Positions 1 to 6,238 of a DNA stretch of 22,094 bases are shown here, one piece after another. Within the stretch, counting starts at the first letter, position 1; each line of letters opens with the position of its first letter. The notes beneath the pieces were generated by a model. That model saw only the letters and a program-made list of their open reading frames with translations. It was not told the origin of the DNA and ran no database searches. Source of the DNA: DASXTS01 sp036505275 (lineage in GTDB: Bacteria; Actinomycetota; Actinomycetes; Mycobacteriales; Pseudonocardiaceae); assembly GCA_036505275.1 (NCBI GenBank), contig DASXTS010000377.1, positions 1 through 22,094 on the forward strand. Reading direction: 5' to 3'. A program made the position numbers and the translations under genes.

Positions 1-425
1 TCGCGGATGATCGTGTGCGACGGGGCGGTGAAGTTGCCGGGCACCTGGAACGCGAGCCACCCGCCGCTGGGCAGTCGGCCGGCCCAGCGGCCGAGCAGCT
101 CGGCGTGGCCGGGCACCCAATGGAGCACGGCGTTGCACACCAGGACGTCGTCATCTTGGCCCGGGGCCCACTTGGTGACGTCCCCGAGCTCGGCAGCGAT
201 GCCGGCCTCCCGCGCGGCGGTGACCATGTCCGGCGAGGAGTCGATGGCGGTGAGTCTCGCCCGCGGCCAGCGCTGCCGCAGCAGCGGGCTGAGGTTGCCA
301 GGACCGCAGCCGAGGTCCACCAGACCACGCGGGTCCTCGGCGCCGATGCGGCCGAGCAGGTCGACGAACGGGCGGGACCGTTCATCGGCGGCACGCAGGT
401 AGACCTGCGGATCCCAGCTGATCAC
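1..425 (-). CDS. tam: Trans-aconitate 2-methyltransferase-like SAM methyltransferase (3' end cut by window edge)
   Basis: The first 141 codons of a class I SAM-dependent methyltransferase are present; the C-terminal part lies beyond base 1. The SAM-binding motif I reads VDLGCGPGNL, followed by AIDSSPDM (motif II acidic loop) and an LHWVPGH segment. The later QVPGNF...PSH stretch is typical of the Tam family, which methylates trans-aconitate, an inhibitor of aconitase; the substrate here is inferred from family resemblance only. The start is taken as GTG at 425, because it overlaps the stop of the upstream 161-aa gene in a GTGA junction and leads directly into the family's usual SWDPQVY N-terminus. 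It is the third gene of a dnaG-led transcription unit. Small-molecule methyltransferases of related type are the main alternative. Confidence 0.8.
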   Translation of the reverse strand, partial: MISWDPQVYLRAADERSRPFVDLLGRIGAEDPRGLVDLGCGPGNLSPLLRQRWPRARLTAIDSSPDMVTAAREAGIAAELGDVTKWAPGQDDDVLVCNAVLHWVPGHAELLGRWAGRLPSGGWLAFQVPGNFTAPSHTIIR

Positions 426-907
426 GCGCCAGTCCGGCGTCGGCGGATCTGCACCCGCACGCCGTCACGGCCGGGCACCTTGCGGCGCACCACCAGGTCG
501 CCGCCATCGGCCCGCTCGCTGTGCAGCACCGAGCGGGTGACCCTGGCGTGCACCAGCTCGGGCACCTTGGCCGGCTCGGGCAGTGTGAACCGCCGTGGTT
601 CCCGGTCGGCGATCAGCACGGCGTCATGCTCGGTGCCGACCTCGTCGGCCTCGATCACGGTGAGCACCCTGCCGTTCCAGGTGGCCTTGCTGATCATGTG
701 CCAACCGATCCGCCGATACCACACCGCCCCGGCGTCTTCCACTTCCGCCGCGGTGTCCGGCACCCAGAGCCCCAGCGTGGTGACCACGAGGTGCCTCCCG
801 CCGGCCGCGGGCGCGCTGCCCAGTACCCGCTCGTCGTTCCCCAGCCGTCCGTCGAACCCCTCAGGCGGCGGATCGCCGAGCAGCCGGCGCAGCCACCGCG
901 GGGTCAT
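422..907 (-). CDS. Conserved hypothetical protein (161 aa) downstream of dnaG
   Basis: I do not recognise a named family. The protein starts MTPRWLRRLLG at the ATG at 907, which overlaps the dnaG stop codon (ATGA), and ends in the GTGA overlap with the methyltransferase gene. This implies translational coupling of all three genes. A longer open frame extends upstream into dnaG but is only its out-of-frame shadow. The product is soluble, with no signal peptide or membrane segment. It is rich in predicted beta strands with an Arg-rich C-terminus (RRRRTGA), and has short hydrophobic strands such as HLVVTTLGLWV and GRVLTVIEADEV alternating with charged turns, reminiscent of a small beta-barrel or PH-like fold. 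The function is unknown; location suggests only co-expression with primase. Confidence 0.75.
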   Translation of the reverse strand: MTPRWLRRLLGDPPPEGFDGRLGNDERVLGSAPAAGGRHLVVTTLGLWVPDTAAEVEDAGAVWYRRIGWHMISKATWNGRVLTVIEADEVGTEHDAVLIADREPRRFTLPEPAKVPELVHARVTRSVLHSERADGGDLVVRRKVPGRDGVRVQIRRRRTGA

Positions 908-2835
908 GCCAGCGCCCCCAGCGCCTGCTCCCCCAGCCCCTTGCGGTACTGCTCCAACGCGACCAGGTCGCCGAACAGTTGGTGGTAGGCCACCGTGTCC
1001 TCCACCGGGGACAACCGCTGCAGCTTGGACTTGAGCTGCGCGATCTCCCGCAGCACGACGGTCTCCTGCAACCGGGCGAGCACCGCGGAGGCGTACCGTG
1101 CCTCGTCGGCCGAGCGGACCTCGAGCGGTTCGACGGCCAGCTCGGTGAGCAGCGTCCGCACCGTGGGCTGCGGGCAGTGCACCGCTACGACGTCCAGGAA
1201 CGCCGGCCCGGCGAGACCGGCCGTGGTGCCGCCGGCGGCGAGGATCGCCCTGTGCAGCGCAACGTACGCGGGATCGGTGAACGCGTCCGGCTGGATCGAG
1301 TCGTAGATCGGTCCGGCCAGCGCGGGCGCCTGCAGCGCCACCTTGAGCGCCTCGCGCTGTGGCCACAGCCGCGGGTCATCCGGCCGTGGACGACGCGGCC
1401 CGTCCAGCGTCGGCTGCACCTCGTCGTCCACCGTGGACGGTCGGGGCCGCCGGCGTTGCTGGAAACCGTGGGCCGGCGACGGCGCGCCCGGGCCCGAGCC
1501 GGCGGCATCCGCCGTCTCCCGCACCCTGCGCAGCACCGTCGGCACATCCTCCCAGCCGGTCCAGCCGGCGAGCTGCCTGGCGTACTCGTCGCGCAGCGAC
1601 ACGTCCTTGATCCGGGCCACTAGCGGCACGGTGCGGCGCAGCGCCTCCACCCTGCCCTCGGCGGTGTCCAGGTCATGCTCCCGAAGGACCGCCCTGATGG
1701 CGAACGCGAACAGCGGTGTTCGCCTGGCCACCAGGTCGCGCACCGCGGGATCGCCCTTCCGCAGCCGCAGGTCGCAGGGGTCCATGCCGTCCGGCGCGAT
1801 CGCGATGAAGGTCTGTGCGGCGAACCGCTGCTCGTCGTCGAACGCCTTGAGCGCGGCCTTCCGGCCGGCCTCGTCACCGTCGAAGGTGAAGATCACCTCG
1901 CCGCGGAAGTACGCATCGTCGGAGATGAGCCGGCGCAGCACCCCGATGTGGTCGGGGCCGAACGCCGTGCCGCAGGATGCCACCGCGGTCGGCACGCCGG
2001 CCAGATGCATGGCCATCACGTCCGTGTAGCCCTCGACGACGACGGCCTGGTGCCGCCGCGCGATCTCGCGCTTGGCCAGGTCCAGGCCGAACAGCACCTG
2101 CGACTTGTGGTACAGCGGTGTCTCGGGGGTGTTGACGTACTTCGCCTCGACCGGGTCGTCGTCGAACAGCCGCCGGGCGCCGAAGCCGACGACGTCGCCG
2201 CCGAGGTCCCGGATCGGCCAGAGCAGCCGGCGACGGAACCGGTCCATCGGGCCGCGCTGGCCGTCACGCGACAGGCCGGCCTTGACCAGCTCCTCAGCGG
2301 TGAAGCCCTTGGCCAGCAGGTGCATGGTGAGCGCCTCCCAGCCGGCGGGCGCGTAGCCGCAACCGAACGCGGCGGCGGCCTCCGCGTCGAAATCGCGGGC
2401 GGCGAGGAACTCCCGCGCCCTCGCCGCCTCCGGCCCCCGCAGCTGCTCGGCGTAGAACTGCTGAGCCACCCGGTTGGCCTCGACCAGCCGCGATCGACTG
2501 CCCCGGTCGCGCTGCACGCTCGACCCGCCGCCCTCGTAGCTGATCGTGTGGCCGACCCGGTCGGCTAGACGCTGCACCGCCTCCACGAACGGCAGGTGCT
2601 CGACCTCCATCACGAACGCGATGACGTCGCCGCCCTTGCCGCAGCCGAAGCAGTGGAAGGTGCCATGACCCGGCCGCACGTTGAAGCTCGGCGTCTTCTC
2701 ATCGTGGAAAGGACACAGGCCCTTCATGGCGCCGACGCCCGCCCGGCGCAGCGCGACGTACTCCCCGATCACTTCGTCGATCCGGCACAGCTCGCGCACC
2801 CGCGCGATGTCCGCCTCCCGGATTCGCCCCGCCAC
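904..2835 (-). CDS. dnaG: DNA primase DnaG
   Basis: This primase synthesises RNA primers for DnaB-dependent replication forks. At 643 aa it has the usual bacterial length. The N-terminal CHC2 zinc finger is complete: Cys41, His44, Cys62 and Cys65 in CPFH...CFGC. A catalytic-core N domain follows at about 110-250. The TOPRIM domain carries VEGYTD with Glu268 and DGDEAG with Asp319/Asp321, the metal-binding acidic residues. The C-terminal part (about 490-643) is the DnaB-interaction region. GTG at 2835 is the start: MAGRIREADI leads straight into the conserved N-terminus, and there is no Shine-Dalgarno sequence. A TAGACT hexamer lies 8 bases upstream, so the mRNA may be leaderless. It heads a unit with the 161-aa gene and the methyltransferase. 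Confidence 0.97.
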   Translation of the reverse strand: MAGRIREADIARVRELCRIDEVIGEYVALRRAGVGAMKGLCPFHDEKTPSFNVRPGHGTFHCFGCGKGGDVIAFVMEVEHLPFVEAVQRLADRVGHTISYEGGGSSVQRDRGSRSRLVEANRVAQQFYAEQLRGPEAARAREFLAARDFDAEAAAAFGCGYAPAGWEALTMHLLAKGFTAEELVKAGLSRDGQRGPMDRFRRRLLWPIRDLGGDVVGFGARRLFDDDPVEAKYVNTPETPLYHKSQVLFGLDLAKREIARRHQAVVVEGYTDVMAMHLAGVPTAVASCGTAFGPDHIGVLRRLISDDAYFRGEVIFTFDGDEAGRKAALKAFDDEQRFAAQTFIAIAPDGMDPCDLRLRKGDPAVRDLVARRTPLFAFAIRAVLREHDLDTAEGRVEALRRTVPLVARIKDVSLRDEYARQLAGWTGWEDVPTVLRRVRETADAAGSGPGAPSPAHGFQQRRRPRPSTVDDEVQPTLDGPRRPRPDDPRLWPQREALKVALQAPALAGPIYDSIQPDAFTDPAYVALHRAILAAGGTTAGLAGPAFLDVVAVHCPQPTVRTLLTELAVEPLEVRSADEARYASAVLARLQETVVLREIAQLKSKLQRLSPVEDTVAYHQLFGDLVALEQYRKGLGEQALGALA

Positions 2836-2843
2836 GGCGCCAG

Positions 2844-2849
2844 AGTCTA
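2844..2849 (-). promoter_or_regulatory. Putative -10 element of dnaG (leaderless)
   Basis: TAGACT on the minus strand matches the actinobacterial TANNNT -10 pattern. It ends 8 bases before the dnaG GTG at 2835, which would place the transcription start at or within about two bases of the initiation codon. No convincing -35 hexamer is visible 16-18 bases upstream, and no AG-rich ribosome-binding site precedes the GTG, which supports a leaderless reading. Confidence 0.5.
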
Positions 2850-2893
2850 GGCGCCCACCCCGACAGCGCCCCCACAGCCGTGGACGCTCGAAC

Positions 2894-2920
2894 TGTCACA
2901 CTCCGGTCGTACGGTCCGTC
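2894..2920 (+). promoter_or_regulatory. ECF41-type autoregulatory promoter
   Basis: TGTCACA at 2894-2900 is followed by exactly 16 bases and then CGTC at 2917-2920. As I recall it, this is the published consensus for ECF41 sigma factors (TGTCACA, 16-base spacer, CGTC). It lies 29 bases upstream of the GTG of an ECF41-family gene, the expected place for an autoregulated promoter. The rest of the upstream region has no sigma-A-like pair on this strand. Confidence 0.8.
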
Positions 2921-2949
2921 CATGCCGGGGACGCGGGCAGGATGGCGAG

Positions 2950-3897
2950 GTGAGCACTTCGCGGACGGAAGAACTGGCCACCGAGTTCGAGCGCCACCGC
3001 GGGCACCTCGTCGGCGTCGCGTACCGGATCACGGGCACGCTCGCCGATGCCGAGGACGCCGTGCAGGAGGCGTGGATGAGGCTGTCTCGGATCGACGTCG
3101 CCGAGCTGCGTGATGTGCGGGCCTGGCTGACCACCGTGGTCGGCCGGATAGGGCTGGACCGGCTGCGGTCGGCGGCCGCACGGCGCGAGCGGTACGTCGG
3201 ACCGTGGCTGCCAGAGCCGATTCTGACCACGCCGGACGCCGAGGACCCGCTGGCCCAGGTGGTGCAGGACGACGATGTCCGAATGGCCGCCCTGGTCGTG
3301 CTCGAGCGGCTGACCCCCGAGCAGCGGGTGGCGTTTGTGCTGCACGACGCGTTCGGTGTGCCGTTTGCCGAGATCGCGTCCGTGCTGGGCTGCTCGGCGG
3401 TGGCCGCGCGGCAGCATGCGTCCCGCGGCCGCCGGGCGGTGGCCGACGCCGAGCCGCCGCCGCGCGCATCGGTGGGCGAGCAGCAGCGGCTGCTCGACGA
3501 GTTTGCCGCCGCGGTGACCAGCGGCGACCTGGAGGCGATTGTCCGGCTACTACACCCGGACGTGGTGATGATCGGCGACGGCGGTGGTCAGGCGCCGGCG
3601 GCCGGACGGCCGTTGCACGGGCCACAGGAGGTGGCCAACTTCATGCTCGGGCTGGCTCGGATCTATGCGGTCGGCGCGCAAGTGTTCGAGCCGGTGCTGG
3701 TCAACGGCGACCTGGGGTGGCTGGTGCGGGCGCAGCGAACCGTCAGCGGTCGCATGTTGCCGGCGGGCGTTGCGGTAATAGCGGTGCGGGGTGGCCGGAT
3801 CGTCGGGCTGTACAACGTGGTCAACCCGGAGAAGCTCAGCCGGTTGCCCGCGCCCCGGCCGGCTGCCGAGCCACCGGAACCGCGCAGCTCGAGCTGA
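2950..3897 (+). CDS. ECF41-family RNA polymerase sigma factor with fused SnoaL-like domain
   Basis: This 315-aa protein has sigma region 2 at about 12-78 (ITGTLADAEDAVQEAWMRL is the -10-binding core) and region 4 at about 112-163 (LTPEQRVAFVLHDAFGVPFAEIA). Its C-terminal extension of about 140 residues is the SnoaL/NTF2-like regulatory domain of group ECF41. All three group signatures are present: WLPEP at 86-90 in the linker, DGGGQ at 210-214 (usually DGGGK/R) and NPEKL at 292-296. In this group the fused domain replaces an anti-sigma factor. The GTG at 2950 follows an AGGA seven bases upstream and the ECF41 promoter just before that. ECF41 genes normally sit beside a carboxymuconolactone decarboxylase, oxidoreductase or epimerase target; none is adjacent here. 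The gene is divergent from dnaG. Confidence 0.93.
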   Translation: MSTSRTEELATEFERHRGHLVGVAYRITGTLADAEDAVQEAWMRLSRIDVAELRDVRAWLTTVVGRIGLDRLRSAAARRERYVGPWLPEPILTTPDAEDPLAQVVQDDDVRMAALVVLERLTPEQRVAFVLHDAFGVPFAEIASVLGCSAVAARQHASRGRRAVADAEPPPRASVGEQQRLLDEFAAAVTSGDLEAIVRLLHPDVVMIGDGGGQAPAAGRPLHGPQEVANFMLGLARIYAVGAQVFEPVLVNGDLGWLVRAQRTVSGRMLPAGVAVIAVRGGRIVGLYNVVNPEKLSRLPAPRPAAEPPEPRSSS

Positions 3898-3919
3898 AGC
3901 AGGTGTCTGCCGGGTTGGA

Positions 3920-3934
3920 CGCGGTGTCACCGCG
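3920..3934. terminator. Hairpin between convergent genes
   Basis: CGCGGTGTCACCGCG is a 15-base perfect inverted repeat around a central T, lying between the stop of the sigma factor (3897) and the stop of the convergent small ORF (3940). It could end transcription from both sides. There is no T tract, which is common for GC-rich actinobacterial hairpins. Confidence 0.45.
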
Positions 3935-3939
3935 CCCGC

Positions 3940-4179
3940 TCAGTAACGCGGATCTGCGAGACGGGCGAACAGGGGCTCGGGCGGCGGTGGCGCCTCGCCG
4001 GCGCCCGACATCGGGCCGAGCGGCTTTGGCCGGCGGGGCTCGCGGACGCCCGCCGAGCCGTCCCCGTCGTCGTCGCGGAACCACCCGCCGGGGTCGTCGG
4101 GTGACGCGGCCGGCACCGGTTCGCGGCGGCCCCGCCGCCACAACCGGCCGGGCCGCCGTGGTCTGCGCGGCTCTTCCAT
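3940..4179 (-). CDS. Small Arg/Pro-rich hypothetical protein (79 aa)
   Basis: I do not recognise a family. The ORF runs from ATG at 4179 to TGA at 3940. It begins MEEPRRPRRPGRLWRRGRRE, so the N-terminal 25 residues are strongly basic. The middle is acidic (WFRDDDGDGSAG) and the C-terminus Pro-rich, ending LADPRY. It has no membrane segment and is probably disordered. Codon third positions are almost all G or C, as in its neighbours, which supports real coding. It lies 61 bases downstream of dgt on the same strand. A CATACT hexamer sits seven bases before the ATG, so it may have its own leaderless promoter. Longer open frames here on the other strand are shadows. Confidence 0.55.
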   Translation of the reverse strand: MEEPRRPRRPGRLWRRGRREPVPAASPDDPGGWFRDDDGDGSAGVREPRRPKPLGPMSGAGEAPPPPEPLFARLADPRY

Positions 4180-4186
4180 GGGTACG

Positions 4187-4213
4187 AGTATGCGCCGACT
4201 ACGCGCCGAACAA
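4187..4213 (-). promoter_or_regulatory. Possible promoter of the 79-aa ORF
   Basis: On the minus strand TTGTTC (4213-4208) is followed by 15 bases and then CATACT (4192-4187), seven bases before the ATG at 4179. The spacer is short and the -10 match is only moderate. The position would give a leaderless transcript. Confidence 0.3.
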
Positions 4214-4240
4214 CCGCCAGCGCAGCAGCAATGGCGGTAG

Positions 4241-5587
4241 TTAGCGGCCGGGCTGTGGGCCACCGCCGGTGAGGCGGGCGTGCCAGCCAACGGCCTGGGC
4301 GTCGGTGAGCGAGGCGAGCTGATCGACGACGGCGCGCAACCGGGCGGCGTCATCCGCGGCGGCGTCCCACTGCGCACGCGGCGCCGGGTCCAGCTCGGCG
4401 GGCGCCCTGGCCAGCACCGCAGCCGCCAGCTCCAGCAGCAGGGCACGCTGCGCGGCCTGCATGGCCAGCCGCGCAGGGTCGCTCATGACATAGCGAAGCG
4501 CCACCGCCTTGAGCACCGCTACCTCGGCCGCCACGAGCGGTGGCACGATCAGGTCGGCGCCGTACCGGCACAGCGGCGCGGGTCCGTACACCGCCTGGGT
4601 GCCGTCCACCGCGGCGCCGGCGAAGCGGCCGACCAGCTCGCTGGTGAGCCGCTTGAGCGCCACCTGCGCGGCCAGCGAGCCGTCGTAACGGGCCGCCGTG
4701 GCGACCACGTCCAGCCGGAGCAGCCCGGCCGCGGCCGCCTCCAGCGCCGCCGCGGGCTGGGTGCTGAAGTGCCTGGTGGCCAGCTCGGCGAGCGCGGCGC
4801 GCTCGGTGGCCGAGCCGAGAGCGGCCAGCGAGATCCGGCCGGCGACCACGCCGTCCTCCACGTCGTGCACCGAGTAGGCAACGTCGTCGGACCAGTCCAT
4901 GATCTGGGCCTCGAGGCAGCGCCGCCGATCGGGCGCGCCGGCCCGCAGCCAGGCGAACACCTCGCCGTCGTCGGGGTACACGCCGAACTTTCCCGACGAG
5001 CCCCGGTCGGAGCCCCGGTCGGAGCCCCGGTCGGACGCCGGCCACGGGTACTTGGTCGCCGCATCCAGCGTCGCCCGGGTCAGGTTCAGCCCGCTGTAGC
5101 CCCATCCCCGCGGCGCGGAGATGGACTCGTCCAGCGCCTTGGGTTCCAGCCTGGTCAGGATCCGCAGCGTTTGCGCGTTGGCCTCGAAACCGCCGCACGG
5201 CGCGGCCACCTGGTTCAGCGCCGCCTCGCCGTTGTGCCCGAACGGCGGGTGGCCGATGTCGTGCGCCAGGCCGGCGGTGTCCACCACGTCCGGGTCGCAG
5301 CCGAGCTCCTCGGCGATGCCGCGGCCGATCTGCGCCACCTCCAACGAGTGCGTCAGCCTGGTCCGCGGCACGCCGTGCAGCTCGGTGCCCTCCCCGGGCC
5401 CGACCACCTGCGTCTTGCCGGCCAGCAGCCGCAGGGCCGCGGAGTGCAGCACCCGCCCACGGTCCCGAGCGAACGGGCTGCGGCGCTCGGCGCGCACCCC
5501 GTCGACGGCGGCGACCTTCTCGGGCTCGTCCACCAGCCGCGCCCAGTCGTGCTCCGTGTAACCGGTGCAGCCGGCCGGCCCGTTCAT
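4241..5587 (-). CDS. dgt: Deoxyguanosinetriphosphate triphosphohydrolase-like protein (HD domain)
   Basis: This HD-domain dNTP triphosphohydrolase, 448 aa, hydrolyses dNTPs to deoxynucleoside and triphosphate and helps balance nucleotide pools; it is soluble. The metal-binding HD residues are visible: His80 in RLTHSLEVAQI, His109-Asp110 in LAHDIGHPPFGHNGE and Asp235 in WSDDVAYSVHD. The family N-terminus with ERRSPFARDRGRVLHS is intact. The start is the ATG at 5587, overlapping the stop of the DUF218 gene (ATGA); the frame stays open further upstream only as a shadow. An insertion at residues 186-197 repeats the tetrapeptide DRGS three times and is encoded by three identical 12-bp units. M. 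tuberculosis also keeps dgt next to dnaG. Confidence 0.93.
   Translation of the reverse strand: MNGPAGCTGYTEHDWARLVDEPEKVAAVDGVRAERRSPFARDRGRVLHSAALRLLAGKTQVVGPGEGTELHGVPRTRLTHSLEVAQIGRGIAEELGCDPDVVDTAGLAHDIGHPPFGHNGEAALNQVAAPCGGFEANAQTLRILTRLEPKALDESISAPRGWGYSGLNLTRATLDAATKYPWPASDRGSDRGSDRGSSGKFGVYPDDGEVFAWLRAGAPDRRRCLEAQIMDWSDDVAYSVHDVEDGVVAGRISLAALGSATERAALAELATRHFSTQPAAALEAAAAGLLRLDVVATAARYDGSLAAQVALKRLTSELVGRFAGAAVDGTQAVYGPAPLCRYGADLIVPPLVAAEVAVLKAVALRYVMSDPARLAMQAAQRALLLELAAAVLARAPAELDPAPRAQWDAAADDAARLRAVVDQLASLTDAQAVGWHARLTGGGPQPGR
5000..5035. repeat. 12-bp tandem repeat, three exact copies, inside dgt
   Basis: The unit GCCCCGGTCGGA occurs three times without mismatch at 5000, 5012 and 5024. 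It is in frame with dgt and encodes DRGS three times, so copy-number change would lengthen or shorten the protein by four residues without a frameshift. It is a potential variable-number locus. Confidence 0.9.
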
Positions 5588-6207
5588 CCCAGGCCGGTGC
5601 TCGGCGTCTCGGCGGGCGCATGGGTGAACCGGTAGTAGAGCATCGCCGCGGTCTCCCTGAGGATGTACCGCGCCTGCGTCTGGCGGGTCTGCACCACCGG
5701 GCCGCTGCGGGTCGGTGAGGTGCGGGCCGCGAGCCCCGCGTCGCGCGCCATGATGCGGGCCCGGAGCGAGTGCCACGGGTCGGAGACGATCACCGCGGAC
5801 CGCCAGCCGTGCTCGCGCGCCACCGCGGCGACGGCCTGCAGGCTGCTCAGGGTGTCCCGGCCGGTCTCGACCGCGACCACGGCGGACCCCGGTAGCCCGG
5901 CCTGCACCAGGTAGCGCCGCCCGGCCTCCGCCTCGGTGAACGCGTCGCCGGCGCGCCGGCCGCCCACAGTGACCACCGTCGGTGCCACCGACTGCCGGTA
6001 CAGCCGTCCGGCGTGGTCCAGCCGGGCCTGCAGGATCGACGACGGCCGGCCGTCGTACTGCGCCGCGCCGAGTACCACCACCACGTCGGCCGGGCTGCGG
6101 TCGTCGGTTCTGGCCACCTGCCAGACCCGGAACCCGGTGCCGCCGACCACCAGTGCGGCGATCAGCACGGCGCCGACGCACACCCGCGGCCACCACCTGC
6201 GCAGCAC
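5584..6207 (-). CDS. YdcF/SanA-like DUF218 membrane-anchored protein
   Basis: At 207 aa, it has an N-terminal membrane anchor at about 9-30 (VCVGAVLIAALVVGG) after a basic start, then a DUF218 domain outside the membrane. Family features are VVVLGAAQYDGRPS, LDHAGRLY, ETGRDTLSSLQ and a VSDPWHSLRA segment. DUF218 proteins such as SanA and ElyC are linked to envelope or peptidoglycan integrity, but their chemistry is unsettled. The start is GTG at 6207; TAGGCT lies six bases upstream and there is no ribosome-binding site, so translation may be leaderless. The stop overlaps the dgt ATG, so the two genes are probably co-translated. It is separated from glyS by a perfect hairpin. Confidence 0.85.
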   Translation of the reverse strand: MLRRWWPRVCVGAVLIAALVVGGTGFRVWQVARTDDRSPADVVVVLGAAQYDGRPSSILQARLDHAGRLYRQSVAPTVVTVGGRRAGDAFTEAEAGRRYLVQAGLPGSAVVAVETGRDTLSSLQAVAAVAREHGWRSAVIVSDPWHSLRARIMARDAGLAARTSPTRSGPVVQTRQTQARYILRETAAMLYYRFTHAPAETPSTGLG

Positions 6208-6213
6208 CCGACC

Positions 6214-6219
6214 AGCCTA
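6214..6219 (-). promoter_or_regulatory. Putative -10 element of the DUF218-dgt unit
   Basis: TAGGCT on the minus strand fits TANNNT and ends six bases before the GTG at 6207, so the transcript would start at the initiation codon. It lies just after the glyS terminator-like hairpin. No clear -35 is seen. Confidence 0.45.
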
Positions 6220-6220
6220 C

Positions 6221-6238
6221 GGGCCGCCGGGGCGGCCC
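6221..6238 (-). terminator. Perfect GC hairpin directly after the glyS stop
   Basis: GGGCCGCC and GGCGGCCC form an 8-bp perfect stem around two bases, and the hairpin abuts the glyS stop codon (6239-6241). No U tract follows. Position and symmetry make it the likely glyS terminator, insulating the next promoter. Confidence 0.65.

Noticed and set aside
15..1034. Long plus-strand open frame opposite tam, the 161-aa gene and the dnaG end
   Set aside because: Its product is low-complexity Arg/Pro/Ser-rich with no domain, and it runs antisense to three well-supported genes. GC-rich DNA gives such shadows.
3898..4240. ECF41 partner (carboxymuconolactone decarboxylase/oxidoreductase/epimerase) downstream of the sigma gene
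   Set aside because: No frame in this region shows a CMD, SDR or epimerase motif; only a small Arg/Pro-rich ORF on the other strand is supported.
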